A model generated the notes under the pieces. The model had not been told where the DNA came from. It made no database searches and was given only the letters and a program-made list of their open reading frames with translations. 55,335 nucleotides of DNA from an uncultured Verrucomicrobiales bacterium (GTDB taxonomy: Bacteria; Verrucomicrobiota; Verrucomicrobiia; Verrucomicrobiales; Akkermansiaceae): positions 1 to 55,335 of the forward strand of contig CALKLP010000092.1 in NCBI GenBank assembly GCA_937991965.1, written 5' to 3'. Every line of letters begins with the position of its first letter. The stretch's first letter is position 1. Both the position numbers and the translations under genes were made by a program. Shown here one piece after another: positions 16,347 through 24,141 of this stretch.

Positions 16347-19300
16347 ATGAGAAAGCCTTTTCCATTCGACGAATTTGAATCCAAGTGGCAAGCCTATTGG
16401 GACGAAAACCAGACCTATCGCACTGCTAACCCAGGTGATGCTGATTTCGATGCCAGTAAGCCGAAATACTACGTACTGGACATGTTCCCTTATCCTTCTG
16501 GGGCAGGCCTCCACGTAGGACACCCAGAGGGCTACACCGCCACCGACATCATCGCGCGCTACAAGCGCATGAATGGCTTTAACGTGCTTCACCCGATGGG
16601 ATGGGACGCCTTCGGACTCCCTGCAGAGCAGTATGCGATCAAGACAGGACAACACCCACGCATCACGACCGAGGCAAACACCGAAAACTTCCGTAACCAG
16701 CTCAAGGCGATTGGCTTCTCTTACGATTGGGATCGCGAGATCAACACCACCGATCCTGAATACGTAAAATGGACGCAGTGGATCTTTCTCCGTCTTTACA
16801 ATTCCTACTATTGTGAGGAATCACAAAAAGCGCGTCCCGTTTCCGAGCTCGAGGAGAAAGGACTCTCGCCTGAAGAAATCGATGCACAACGCCTCGCCTT
16901 CACCCATGAGGCGCCTGTGAACTGGTCTCCTGACCTCGGCACCGTGCTCGCTAATGAAGAAGTCGACGAGTGGAAGTCAAAAGGCCACACCGTCGAGCGC
17001 CGCCCGCTCCGCCAATGGATGCTCCGCATCACCAAATACGCCCAGCGCCTCATTGATGACCTCGACACCCTCGATTGGCCCGAGTCGATCAAGCTCCTCC
17101 AGAAAAACTGGATCGGAAAATCCGAAGGCGCGACCGTCACCTTTGAGATTGAGAATACTGGTGAGATAGAAGTCTTTACGACCCGCCCGGACACCCTCTT
17201 TGGGGCCACCTACATGGTACTCGCTCCTGAGCATCCGTATGTGACCGACATCACCACCGAGGAAAATCGCGAAGCGGTGGAAGCCTACAAAGAATCTTGC
17301 GTGCTCAAGTCCGACTTAGAGCGTGGCGAGATGAACAAGGATAAGTCTGGAGTGTTCACCGGTGCCTACGCCACCAACCCCGCTAACGGAGAGAAAATCC
17401 CAGTCTGGATCGCCGATTACGTCATGATGGGTTACGGAACAGGTGCGATCATGGCAGTGCCTGCACATGATGAGCGCGACTTTGAATTTGCAAAGAAATT
17501 TGGGATTGCTATTCAACCTGTCGTAGGGGAGCGCGGGCGTCCCGCCCGCTTTTATCAATGCGATCAGGAGGTAACTTCCTCAAAACATAAGCTTCCGCAT
17601 TGGCAACAGGATGACAGCGCGGTTTTTGTCACCTTCAGAACAGATGATAGCCTTCCGACGGAGGTAGTAGAAAAAATCAATGCCCAGAAAGAAGCTTGGA
17701 TCAAAGAGAATCCAACTCCTTGGGACGACAAGCAAACTAAAGAATACCACCAAAGATTCTCAGATAAGGTAGATGAGTTACTGGATCAGTCTCATGGTAA
17801 ATGCTTACTCAAGAGCCCTGAAATCCGCACTGTCATTATGGATGCGCTCCACCATTTTGATCGCGAGCGCTACCTCCTACATGACGCTGTAATCATGCCG
17901 AATCATGTGCATGTTGTCTTTTCTCCGTTAGAAGAGAATACGATTGCTGACATCTTACACTCTTGGAAAAGCTTTACGGCGAAGGAGATCAACAAAATCA
18001 CCGGGGATGAAGGGCGATTTTGGCAGCCTGAATATTATGACAGGTTAGTCCGTGGACCTAAGCACTACGAGAAGGTGAAGTCTTACATCGCGGAAAACCC
18101 TGAAAAAGCTAATCTTTCAGATGGAGCATTCTCATATTACAATGCGGGCGGGACGCCCGCGCTCCCTTACAGTGGCCATGGAGTCGCTGTAAATTCCGAC
18201 TTCCTCAACGGCCTTGACACCGATGCCGCCAAAGCCAAAATGATCGATTGGCTAGAACAGAATGGAAAAGGGGAACGCAAAATCAACTTCAAGCTCCGGG
18301 ATTGGCTCTTTTCTCGCCAGCGTTATTGGGGCGAGCCTTTCCCTCTGCTTTGGGATAAGGAGACGGGACAACATGCCTGCGTTCCGGAGAGCGATCTCCC
18401 TGTGCTACAGCCAGAGATGGAAGACTTCAAGCCCACTGGTGATCCGCGCGGACCACTCGTGAAGGCGACAGACTGGATTAACTATAGTGACCAATTCGAG
18501 CGTGAGACCAACACCATGCCGCAGTGGGCAGGATCTTGTTGGTATTACCTGCGCTATGCGGACAACCTCAACAAGGAGCGATTCATCAGTGAAGAAGCTG
18601 AGAATTATTGGAGTGGAGATGATGCGATGGTAGATCTCTACGTCGGTGGCACCGAGCACGCCGTGCTGCACCTTCTCTATGCGCGTTTCTGGCATAAGGT
18701 CCTCTTTGATCTCGGATTAATCAGCACCAAGGAGCCGTTCAAGAAACTCGTGAATCAAGGGTTAATTCTTGGGGAAGATGGAAACAAGATGTCAAAATCG
18801 ATTGGTAACGTCGTCAACCCCGATGATATCATCGCGGAATACGGAGCGGATTCGCTGCGTCTCTATGAAATGTTTATGGGGCCGCTTGAACAAGTGAAAC
18901 CTTGGCAGACGAATGGTGTTGATGGCGTCTCGCGCTTCCTCGCGAAGGTCTGGCGTCTCGCCTGTGAGCAAAATCAAGAAGGCGAATGGACACTCAAAAC
19001 GAATCTCCAGACCGATGCCTCATCAGACAAGGCTCTCCTAAAAGCCCTTCACCAAACGATCAAAAAAGTGGGCGAAGACATCGAGAACCTCGCCTTTAAT
19101 ACCGCGATTTCTCAAATGATGGTGTGCCTGAAGGCCTTCCAAGACATCGAGAAAAAAGACGGACTTCCTGTGCCAGAGTTTACGACCTTCCTGCAGTTGC
19201 TCAACCCGTTTGCGCCGCATTTGACGGAGGAACTTAATACGCTCCTCGGTAGCGACCAACTCCTCTCCAGTCTCGCGTGGCCAGCCTTCGATGCCGCCAA

Positions 19301-19502
19301 GCTTGTTGAAGATGAGAAAACGATTATCGTGCAAGTGAACGGAAAACTCCGTGCGCGCCTACAGGTTGCATCAGACATTAGTAAAGACGCGCTCGAGGCT
19401 CTTGCACTAGCGGATGAGGGAGTAACCGCCTTCACTGAGGGGCAAACAATCCGAAAAGTGATTGTCGTCCCCGGAAAACTCGTTAATATCGTCGCTAACT
19501 AA
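16347..19502 (+). CDS. leuS: Leucyl-tRNA synthetase with an in-frame RAYT (Y1 transposase) insert
   Basis: Charges tRNA(Leu) with leucine. The open frame encodes 1051 aa, about 215 more than a normal bacterial LeuRS. The synthetase parts are intact: HVGH signature near residue 55, CP1 editing domain with [14 protein letters not shown] and VPAHDERD (371-378), the return to the Rossmann fold at [23 protein letters not shown] near residue 814, and the anticodon and C-terminal domains. Residues 393-608, in a loop just after the editing site, are foreign: a REP-associated tyrosine transposase domain between inverted REP sequences. The insert has no start or stop and is read through as LeuRS. As LeuRS is essential, the fusion is presumably functional unless a second leuS exists elsewhere. 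Confidence 0.95.
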   Translation: MRKPFPFDEFESKWQAYWDENQTYRTANPGDADFDASKPKYYVLDMFPYPSGAGLHVGHPEGYTATDIIARYKRMNGFNVLHPMGWDAFGLPAEQYAIKTGQHPRITTEANTENFRNQLKAIGFSYDWDREINTTDPEYVKWTQWIFLRLYNSYYCEESQKARPVSELEEKGLSPEEIDAQRLAFTHEAPVNWSPDLGTVLANEEVDEWKSKGHTVERRPLRQWMLRITKYAQRLIDDLDTLDWPESIKLLQKNWIGKSEGATVTFEIENTGEIEVFTTRPDTLFGATYMVLAPEHPYVTDITTEENREAVEAYKESCVLKSDLERGEMNKDKSGVFTGAYATNPANGEKIPVWIADYVMMGYGTGAIMAVPAHDERDFEFAKKFGIAIQPVVGERGRPARFYQCDQEVTSSKHKLPHWQQDDSAVFVTFRTDDSLPTEVVEKINAQKEAWIKENPTPWDDKQTKEYHQRFSDKVDELLDQSHGKCLLKSPEIRTVIMDALHHFDRERYLLHDAVIMPNHVHVVFSPLEENTIADILHSWKSFTAKEINKITGDEGRFWQPEYYDRLVRGPKHYEKVKSYIAENPEKANLSDGAFSYYNAGGTPALPYSGHGVAVNSDFLNGLDTDAAKAKMIDWLEQNGKGERKINFKLRDWLFSRQRYWGEPFPLLWDKETGQHACVPESDLPVLQPEMEDFKPTGDPRGPLVKATDWINYSDQFERETNTMPQWAGSCWYYLRYADNLNKERFISEEAENYWSGDDAMVDLYVGGTEHAVLHLLYARFWHKVLFDLGLISTKEPFKKLVNQGLILGEDGNKMSKSIGNVVNPDDIIAEYGADSLRLYEMFMGPLEQVKPWQTNGVDGVSRFLAKVWRLACEQNQEGEWTLKTNLQTDASSDKALLKALHQTIKKVGEDIENLAFNTAISQMMVCLKAFQDIEKKDGLPVPEFTTFLQLLNPFAPHLTEELNTLLGSDQLLSSLAWPAFDAAKLVEDEKTIIVQVNGKLRARLQVASDISKDALEALALADEGVTAFTEGQTIRKVIVVPGKLVNIVAN
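17527..17549. repeat. Left REP end of the leuS insert
   Basis: Exact reverse complement of 18144-18166 over 23 bp; core hairpin with the asymmetric loop GTCCC in this orientation. Translated in frame as GERGRPAR. Confidence 0.92.
18144..18166. repeat. Right REP end of the leuS insert
   Basis: GCGGGC-GGGAC-GCCCGC followed by GCTCCC; translated in frame as AGGTPALP. Same suffix as the REP at 3712-3738. Confidence 0.92.
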
Positions 19503-19569
19503 ACAACTTAGGCAGAAAAACGGAATAGTTTCGCTAAAACTTCATACCCCTAGAAAAATCAGATAACAC

Positions 19570-20010
19570 ATGAGAACCAAAATCACACACAAAAGAGGAC
19601 ACAAGCCAGGTATGACTCTCCTAGAAATTATCATTGTAGTTTCAATTATCGGAATTATTCTCGGTGCTGGGATCAAGTTCTTCGGTGGTGCTGTGGGCAA
19701 CGCTAACGATAAAGCCGCCCAAATGAAAATCAACGGGCTAAGTTCTTTACTAGAATCCTACCGTTCTGCGGCGGGATCTTACCCAAGTGAAAGCCAAGGC
19801 TTACAAGCACTCGTCACGAAGCCAACAACCTCTCCTATTCCTCGTAATTGGAGACAGCAAATGCCTAATATCCCGCTCGACCCTTGGCAACAGGATTACA
19901 TCTACAAGTATCCAGGGACTAAGAATAAGAGCACATATGAAATTATTTCTATGGGGGAAGACATGCAATTAGGCACAGATGATGATATTAGCTCACAGGA
20001 AGGTTTCTAA
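19570..20010 (+). CDS. gspG: Type II secretion major pseudopilin GspG-like
   Basis: Builds the periplasmic pseudopilus of a type II secretion system. The 146-aa protein has a short basic leader, a prepilin peptidase site KPG^MTLLEIIIVV with Glu at +5, a hydrophobic N-helix, and the GspG-type C-terminal region: SYPSESQGLQAL, PLDPWQQDYIYKYPG and the acidic GEDMQLGTDDDI, which in GspG binds calcium. It starts a four-gene set of pseudopilins with overlapping ends. No gspC-F or gspK-M lie in the window, so the rest of the system must be elsewhere. Confidence 0.9.
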   Translation: MRTKITHKRGHKPGMTLLEIIIVVSIIGIILGAGIKFFGGAVGNANDKAAQMKINGLSSLLESYRSAAGSYPSESQGLQALVTKPTTSPIPRNWRQQMPNIPLDPWQQDYIYKYPGTKNKSTYEIISMGEDMQLGTDDDISSQEGF

Positions 20011-20515
20011 AGGAGTCACGCTGCTCGAGCTCGTCGTAGCAATGGTCATTATCGGAGTGATTTCGACGATGGGTCTTGTTGCCTACAATGGTCAAGCTGA
20101 CGACAAAAACCTCCGTAAAGCTGCAATAGAAATCGAAGGTTTAGCAAGCAAAGGCCACACCCGTGCATTCCTTCAGCAGACGCCACATCGACTCTCGCTC
20201 GTCTCTCCCTATGAAATCATTTTAGAGACTCCATCGAAAAACTCTGAGAACGAGATTGTGGGGTATCAGAAGCTGGAGTCTTACAAAAGTGAGGTCGCTA
20301 TTTCTCTGCGACGTTGGGGAGCGAAGGAAGATGAGTGGTTCACGCCTAAAAGTAGAAAAACTACCCCGAATCCCGCTCAATATTGGTATTTCTCTGCGAC
20401 TGGACTCTGTGAGCCTATTTCCATAAAGCTCAGCGACAATGAAAACTGGATCATCCTGCACTTAGATCCACTGACAGCGCGGGTAAAAGACCAAGAGAGC
20501 TACATTGCGAATTAA
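19979..20515 (+). CDS. gspH: Minor pseudopilin, GspH-like
   Basis: A 178-aa prepilin-type protein with leader peptide and cleavage site VSKG^VTLLELVVAMVIIGVI (Glu at +5), followed by a variable soluble domain. Position directly after gspG and the N-helix point to GspH. Its start overlaps the 3' end of gspG by 32 nt, suggesting translational coupling. An alternative ATG lies 3 nt further on. The soluble domain has little sequence identity to known GspH, so the assignment rests on order and N-terminus. Confidence 0.72.
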   Translation: MMILAHRKVSKGVTLLELVVAMVIIGVISTMGLVAYNGQADDKNLRKAAIEIEGLASKGHTRAFLQQTPHRLSLVSPYEIILETPSKNSENEIVGYQKLESYKSEVAISLRRWGAKEDEWFTPKSRKTTPNPAQYWYFSATGLCEPISIKLSDNENWIILHLDPLTARVKDQESYIAN

Positions 20516-20517
20516 TT

Positions 20518-20937
20518 ATGAAACTCCGCAAACATCTTCCTGCACAAAAAGAGGGCTTCGCGATCATGGAAGCCGTCTTAGCGGTGGGGATCGCGGGCAT
20601 CATGATTACCGCGATCGCGATCGCGATGAAAAATATTTCTCGCTTGAGCTTTGAGTCAAAGCGCGAGGCCATCATCAGCCGTATTATCCACAATGAGTTA
20701 ATGACTCATGCGACCAAACCGAGAATCCAAGAAGGCCAACTTCCCTCTAAGCGGATTGAAGAATGGGAGATCGAAATCATTACCAATGTCATTCCGCTGA
20801 CAGAGGTAACCAACTCTGACGGAGCCCTGCTCGATCAGCTTTTCAAGGTAGAAGTCAAAGCCACTTGGTGGGAAGATGGCGACTACACAACCCGAACGGC
20901 CGAAACTTGGCGCAACGCAAATCTCTATGCGCAATAA
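20518..20937 (+). CDS. gspI: Minor pseudopilin, GspI-like
   Basis: A 139-aa protein with prepilin cleavage site KEG^FAIMEAVLAVGIAGIM (Glu at +5). The phrase IMEAVLA resembles the LLEVLVA of GspI, a minor pseudopilin forming the tip with GspJ and GspK. The start is 2 nt after the gspH stop. The soluble part (WEIEIITNVIPL, VEVKATWWEDGDYTT) fits the GspI domain, in which a W-x-E/T-rich strand is common. Its stop overlaps the start region of the next gene. Confidence 0.72.
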   Translation: MKLRKHLPAQKEGFAIMEAVLAVGIAGIMITAIAIAMKNISRLSFESKREAIISRIIHNELMTHATKPRIQEGQLPSKRIEEWEIEIITNVIPLTEVTNSDGALLDQLFKVEVKATWWEDGDYTTRTAETWRNANLYAQ

Positions 20938-21637
20938 CCGTCCATCCCATCAGTCTGGGTATTTGCTCCTGGAGGCTTGCCTTGCCTTGGCTATTACCGC
21001 GGTAATTCTCACCGCCATTTTCAAGATCACGGATTGGAACCTGCGGGTCTCACAAGATTCTATTAACACATCTAATGAGCATATTAAAGAATCTTCGCTG
21101 TTCTCCTTCCTAGATCGAGCCTTTTTAGAAATGAGCGGCGACGCGGTGATTGAGCTGCAGTCGAACGAAACTTCGACTCATTACCTGTCCGAACTCATCA
21201 TTCAAAACTCAAGTAAATCCTTCACTTGGCCAAACCAACCCTTCACAACCAAGGCCGTAAAGATTATAACGAGACCGAACCGAGACAAAACCCTAGACAT
21301 TGTTATCGAATACTACAGCGAATACCTGCTCAAATCTCCCTACGAGCGCAATGCCCCTCTGGTGTTGCCTGATCAAGAACCGATTCAAACCCTAACTCTC
21401 TTGGAAGATATTTGGCGATTCGAGTGGCGAGCTTGGGATGGTCAGAAAGTAGATCGTGAAGGAAAACCCTTATGGGAATATTCATGGGAGACCTCAGTAC
21501 AATCCCCCAGATACTTTGAACTCAACGCAATGTTTACGCCCGAGACCCCAGCTACGATTCATACCTTCTGGAATCCGCGCAAGGTGAATCCAACCGTGTA
21601 CTTCCAAGTCCAACAAAAAGAGAAAAACTCTAATTAA
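20927..21637 (+). CDS. gspJ: Minor pseudopilin, GspJ-like
   Basis: The frame is open from 20876, but the prepilin leader begins at MRNNRPSHQSG, whose ATG (20927) overlaps the end of gspI by 11 nt; this gives 236 aa. Cleavage would be QSG^YLLLEACLALAITAVIL with Glu at +5. The larger soluble domain, ending in WEYSWETSVQSPRYFELNA, resembles GspJ in position and length. No gspK or further secretion genes follow; the next gene is an antiporter. Identification is by order, N-terminus and size. Confidence 0.7.
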   Translation: MRNNRPSHQSGYLLLEACLALAITAVILTAIFKITDWNLRVSQDSINTSNEHIKESSLFSFLDRAFLEMSGDAVIELQSNETSTHYLSELIIQNSSKSFTWPNQPFTTKAVKIITRPNRDKTLDIVIEYYSEYLLKSPYERNAPLVLPDQEPIQTLTLLEDIWRFEWRAWDGQKVDREGKPLWEYSWETSVQSPRYFELNAMFTPETPATIHTFWNPRKVNPTVYFQVQQKEKNSN

Positions 21638-21678
21638 AAATCCTCGCATTCTCGGTTCAATCTCCTAAAAATCAATTA

Positions 21679-22968
21679 ATGGAAGCTCTTGATATCACCA
21701 GTATACTTTTAGTCCTTGCCGCTGCGTTTGGATACATCAACTTAAAGACATTCAAACTCCCCACCACGATTGGCATTATGCTATTTGGGGTCATCTTCAG
21801 TCTCTTACTCTTGGCTGTCAGCCCATTGTTCCCAGAGCTCCCCGGACAAGCTAAGTCTTTCCTCGAATCGATCGACTTCAACAAAACACTGATGGAGGGA
21901 ATGCTCTCCTACCTTCTGTTTGCGGGTGCACTGCACGTAAATCTAAGTGACCTTAAGGAGCAAAAATCCCTTGTCGCGATGCTCGCCAGCTTTGGCGTTG
22001 TGTTCTCCACCTTTGTGATCGGAGGAGCCACGTATTATATCCTTGGGTGGCTCGGGGTCGCAGCCCCGTTTATTTGGTGTCTCGTCTTCGGAGCCCTCAT
22101 CTCCCCTACTGACCCGGTAGCAGTCCTCGGGATTCTCAAGAAAGCCGGTGCTCCTAAATCGCTCGAAACAAAGATCACAGGCGAATCCCTCTTTAACGAT
22201 GGCGTTGGTGTTGTGGTCTATCTCGTTCTCATTGGCATGATCCCACTCACGGCAGCTCATGGACATGCAGATGATCACCACGCTACCGAAATGACGGCGG
22301 GAGCGATTACCAAACTCTTCGCTATAGAGGCTGGAGGAGGAATTCTCTGGGGACTCCTCTTGGGGGCAATCGGCTTTTACCTCCTAAAAAGTGTCAATAA
22401 TTACCAGATCGAAATCCTCATCAGCTTAGCGCTCGTCACTGCTGGTTACCGCGCGGCCTACGCTATGCATCTTAGTGGCCCACTGGCTATGGTTGTTGCA
22501 GGCCTCATGATCGGAAATCAAGGGCGATACCTTGCGATGAGTGACTCGACTCGGGAGCACCTTGACACCTTCTGGGAGCTGATAGATGAAATGCTCAATG
22601 CAGTTCTCTTTCTCCTGATCGGTATCGAACTCCTCATTCTAGAGTGGACAACTACTGCTATTATCTTTGGCCTCATTGCAATCCCTCTCACTCTAGCTGT
22701 GCGATTCATCGCCGCTTCTATCCCCGTAACGATTCTGAGGAAAACCCGAGAATTCAGCCCACGTGTCATCACGATCTTAACGTGGGGAGGATTACGAGGA
22801 GGCATCTCCATCGCTCTCGCGCTCGGAATGCCTAAAGATCCAGAGTTCATGGACATTCGTAATCTGCTCCTTGTTGCCACTTACATTGTCGTCATTTTCT
22901 CCATCGCGGTGCAGGGACTTTCCCTAAAAACATTGATAGAACGTAGCCTCAGAAACAGTAAAAGTTAA
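21679..22968 (+). CDS. Na+/H+ antiporter, CPA1 (NhaP-type) family
   Basis: A 429-aa inner-membrane protein with about 12 hydrophobic helices. Family hallmarks are GALISPTDPVAVLGILK (near residue 137) and the ion-binding GESLFNDGVGVVVY (near residue 168), which carries the Asn-Asp pair of CPA1 exchangers, plus LTWGGLRGGISIALAL (near residue 365). A His-rich loop (HGHADDHHATE) lies between helices and could be a pH or metal sensing element, which is speculation. There is no long C-terminal regulatory domain. It may be co-transcribed with the next two genes, whose spacings are only 1-6 nt. Confidence 0.9.
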   Translation: MEALDITSILLVLAAAFGYINLKTFKLPTTIGIMLFGVIFSLLLLAVSPLFPELPGQAKSFLESIDFNKTLMEGMLSYLLFAGALHVNLSDLKEQKSLVAMLASFGVVFSTFVIGGATYYILGWLGVAAPFIWCLVFGALISPTDPVAVLGILKKAGAPKSLETKITGESLFNDGVGVVVYLVLIGMIPLTAAHGHADDHHATEMTAGAITKLFAIEAGGGILWGLLLGAIGFYLLKSVNNYQIEILISLALVTAGYRAAYAMHLSGPLAMVVAGLMIGNQGRYLAMSDSTREHLDTFWELIDEMLNAVLFLLIGIELLILEWTTTAIIFGLIAIPLTLAVRFIAASIPVTILRKTREFSPRVITILTWGGLRGGISIALALGMPKDPEFMDIRNLLLVATYIVVIFSIAVQGLSLKTLIERSLRNSKS

Positions 22969-22969
22969 G

Positions 22970-23248
22970 ATGAACGCCTCTAAGAAAGACATTCAAGACC
23001 TCTATTTTATGGATAACCGCTTTCGGTTGCTCGATATCGCAGCCTTCCTTGACCGTATGGATCGGCATGAAGGAGAGGCTGATTTCCGGCATGAAGCCTT
23101 TCTGAATGCTCTCGAAGCGATGCAAAACCCCTCGCCTGGACTTAGTAGAACCCAAGCCGTACACCACGCCTTCTCTGACCACTCTCGTGAACCATTAGAG
23201 ACCGCCTCAATCCAGTTCGCAAATGGTGCTGTGAACCCTGATTCGTAA
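22970..23248 (+). CDS. Small hypothetical protein preceding a TatD-type hydrolase
   Basis: A 92-aa soluble protein starting 1 nt after the antiporter stop and ending 6 nt before the TatD-like gene. Its N-terminal part, LYFMDNRFRLLDIAAFLDRMDRHEG and EADFRHEAFLNALEAM, is helical; the C-terminus is Pro/Ser-rich and unstructured. No catalytic motif is visible. Tight coupling with the hydrolase suggests a shared function, possibly as a small partner, but I know of no proven role. Confidence 0.65.
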   Translation: MNASKKDIQDLYFMDNRFRLLDIAAFLDRMDRHEGEADFRHEAFLNALEAMQNPSPGLSRTQAVHHAFSDHSREPLETASIQFANGAVNPDS

Positions 23249-23254
23249 GTCATC

Positions 23255-24049
23255 ATGAAGTATATTGAACCACATGGTCACATGGTCAGTCGCACCACGG
23301 ATGACTACCAGAAGATAGCATTAGCAGGCTGTGAAGCTCTTTGTGAACCGGCATTCTGGGCTGGCTATGATCGATCTTCTCCTCAGGGGTTTTATGATTA
23401 CTACCGCCAACTGACCGAGTACGAACCACAACGGGCAGCGAAATTTGGAATCGAGCACTATGCATGGCTCTGCATCAACCCAAAAGAAGCTGAAGACGCG
23501 GGATTTGCCCGAGAAGTCATGCAGATCATTCCTGAGTTTCTCGACAAGCCTAACGTCCTCGGAATCGGCGAAATCGGCCTCAATAAAAACTCTAAAAACG
23601 AGCTCAACATTTTTGAAGAACATGTTGAACTCGCACAAAAGCATGATCTTCCCGTTCTCATCCACACTCCACACTTAGAAGATAAACTCAAAGGCACCCG
23701 CCTGATCCTCGACTCACTTAAAAATTCAAAAATCGAGCCTTCCCGGGTCGTGATTGATCACGTGGAGGAACACACTATCGAGGCCGTTCTCGATGCTGGT
23801 TACTGGGCTGGCATGACTCTTTATCCGCAATCAAAATGCTCCGCAGCCCGTGCGGTTGATATGATAGAGATTTACGGCAAGGAGCAAGTCTGGATGAATT
23901 CCGCGTGTGATTGGGGAATTTCCGACCCTCTTGCGGTAATGAAATGCGCTTTAGAAATGAAGCAAAGAAAATATTTTGAAGACTGCATAAAGCAAGTAAT
24001 CTACGATAATCCGAAGTCATTCTTGGTGAAGTGGTCAAATTTCAAATAA
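23255..24049 (+). CDS. TatD-family metal-dependent hydrolase
   Basis: A 264-aa TIM-barrel hydrolase of the amidohydrolase/TatD type. Candidate metal ligands appear in order: HGH in IEPHGHMVSR (near residue 5), Glu in GIGEIGLNKN (near residue 101), His in VLIHTPHLED (near residue 130), His in VVIDHVEEHT (near residue 163) and Asp in NSACDWGISDP (near residue 217). Classical TatD proteins are 3'-5' DNA exonucleases, but this branch has a diverged N-terminus and may act on another phosphoester or amide substrate. Probably an operon with the small gene upstream. Confidence 0.75.
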   Translation: MKYIEPHGHMVSRTTDDYQKIALAGCEALCEPAFWAGYDRSSPQGFYDYYRQLTEYEPQRAAKFGIEHYAWLCINPKEAEDAGFAREVMQIIPEFLDKPNVLGIGEIGLNKNSKNELNIFEEHVELAQKHDLPVLIHTPHLEDKLKGTRLILDSLKNSKIEPSRVVIDHVEEHTIEAVLDAGYWAGMTLYPQSKCSAARAVDMIEIYGKEQVWMNSACDWGISDPLAVMKCALEMKQRKYFEDCIKQVIYDNPKSFLVKWSNFK

Positions 24050-24088
24050 GCCACACAAAAATTATAAAATTTCGTTTGAATACAATAC

Positions 24089-24118
24089 TTGACCTCCACG
24101 AACTATGTTGCTTAATGT
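24089..24118 (+). promoter_or_regulatory. Possible promoter for the Ser/Thr kinase gene
   Basis: TTGACC (24089-24094) and TAATGT (24113-24118) separated by 18 nt, 24 nt before the ATG. The surrounding DNA is AT-rich. No ribosome binding site follows. Confidence 0.35.
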
Positions 24119-24141
24119 AACGTCAATTATAAATTTTTACT

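Larger units (their letters stand above)
17523..18170 (+). mobile_element. REP-bounded RAYT element inserted in frame in leuS
   Basis: The element spans exactly 648 nt (216 codons). Its ends are perfect 23-bp inverted repeats (17527-17549 and 18144-18166), extendable to 27 bp with one mismatch. Each end is a REP-like hairpin, stem GCGGGC/GCCCGC with loop GGGAC, followed by GCTCCCTTAC (or its reverse). Between them lies a Y1-type transposase domain in the leuS frame: LPHW near the start, HxH motif NHVHVVF (His520, His522), [13 protein letters not shown], and the presumed catalytic tyrosine in PEYYD (563/564). The domain resembles the one in metH (for example [11 protein letters not shown] is identical). 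It has no stop codon and no obvious initiator of its own. Confidence 0.9.

Noticed and set aside
17523..18170. Intein or self-splicing intron in leuS
   Set aside because: No intein splicing motifs (N-terminal Cys/Ser block, His-Asn end) flank the insert, and no intron-like RNA or intron-encoded protein is present. The frame is continuous and the content is a Y1 transposase domain between REPs.
16347..19502. leuS as a pseudogene broken by a transposon
   Set aside because: The reading frame is open through all 1051 codons and the insert is exactly 216 codons, with all synthetase motifs kept. A disabling insertion would normally bring stops or a frameshift.
22518..22880. 120-aa minus-strand frame inside the antiporter gene
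   Set aside because: An antisense shadow rich in Arg, Ser and Met, overlapping strongly conserved transporter sequence.
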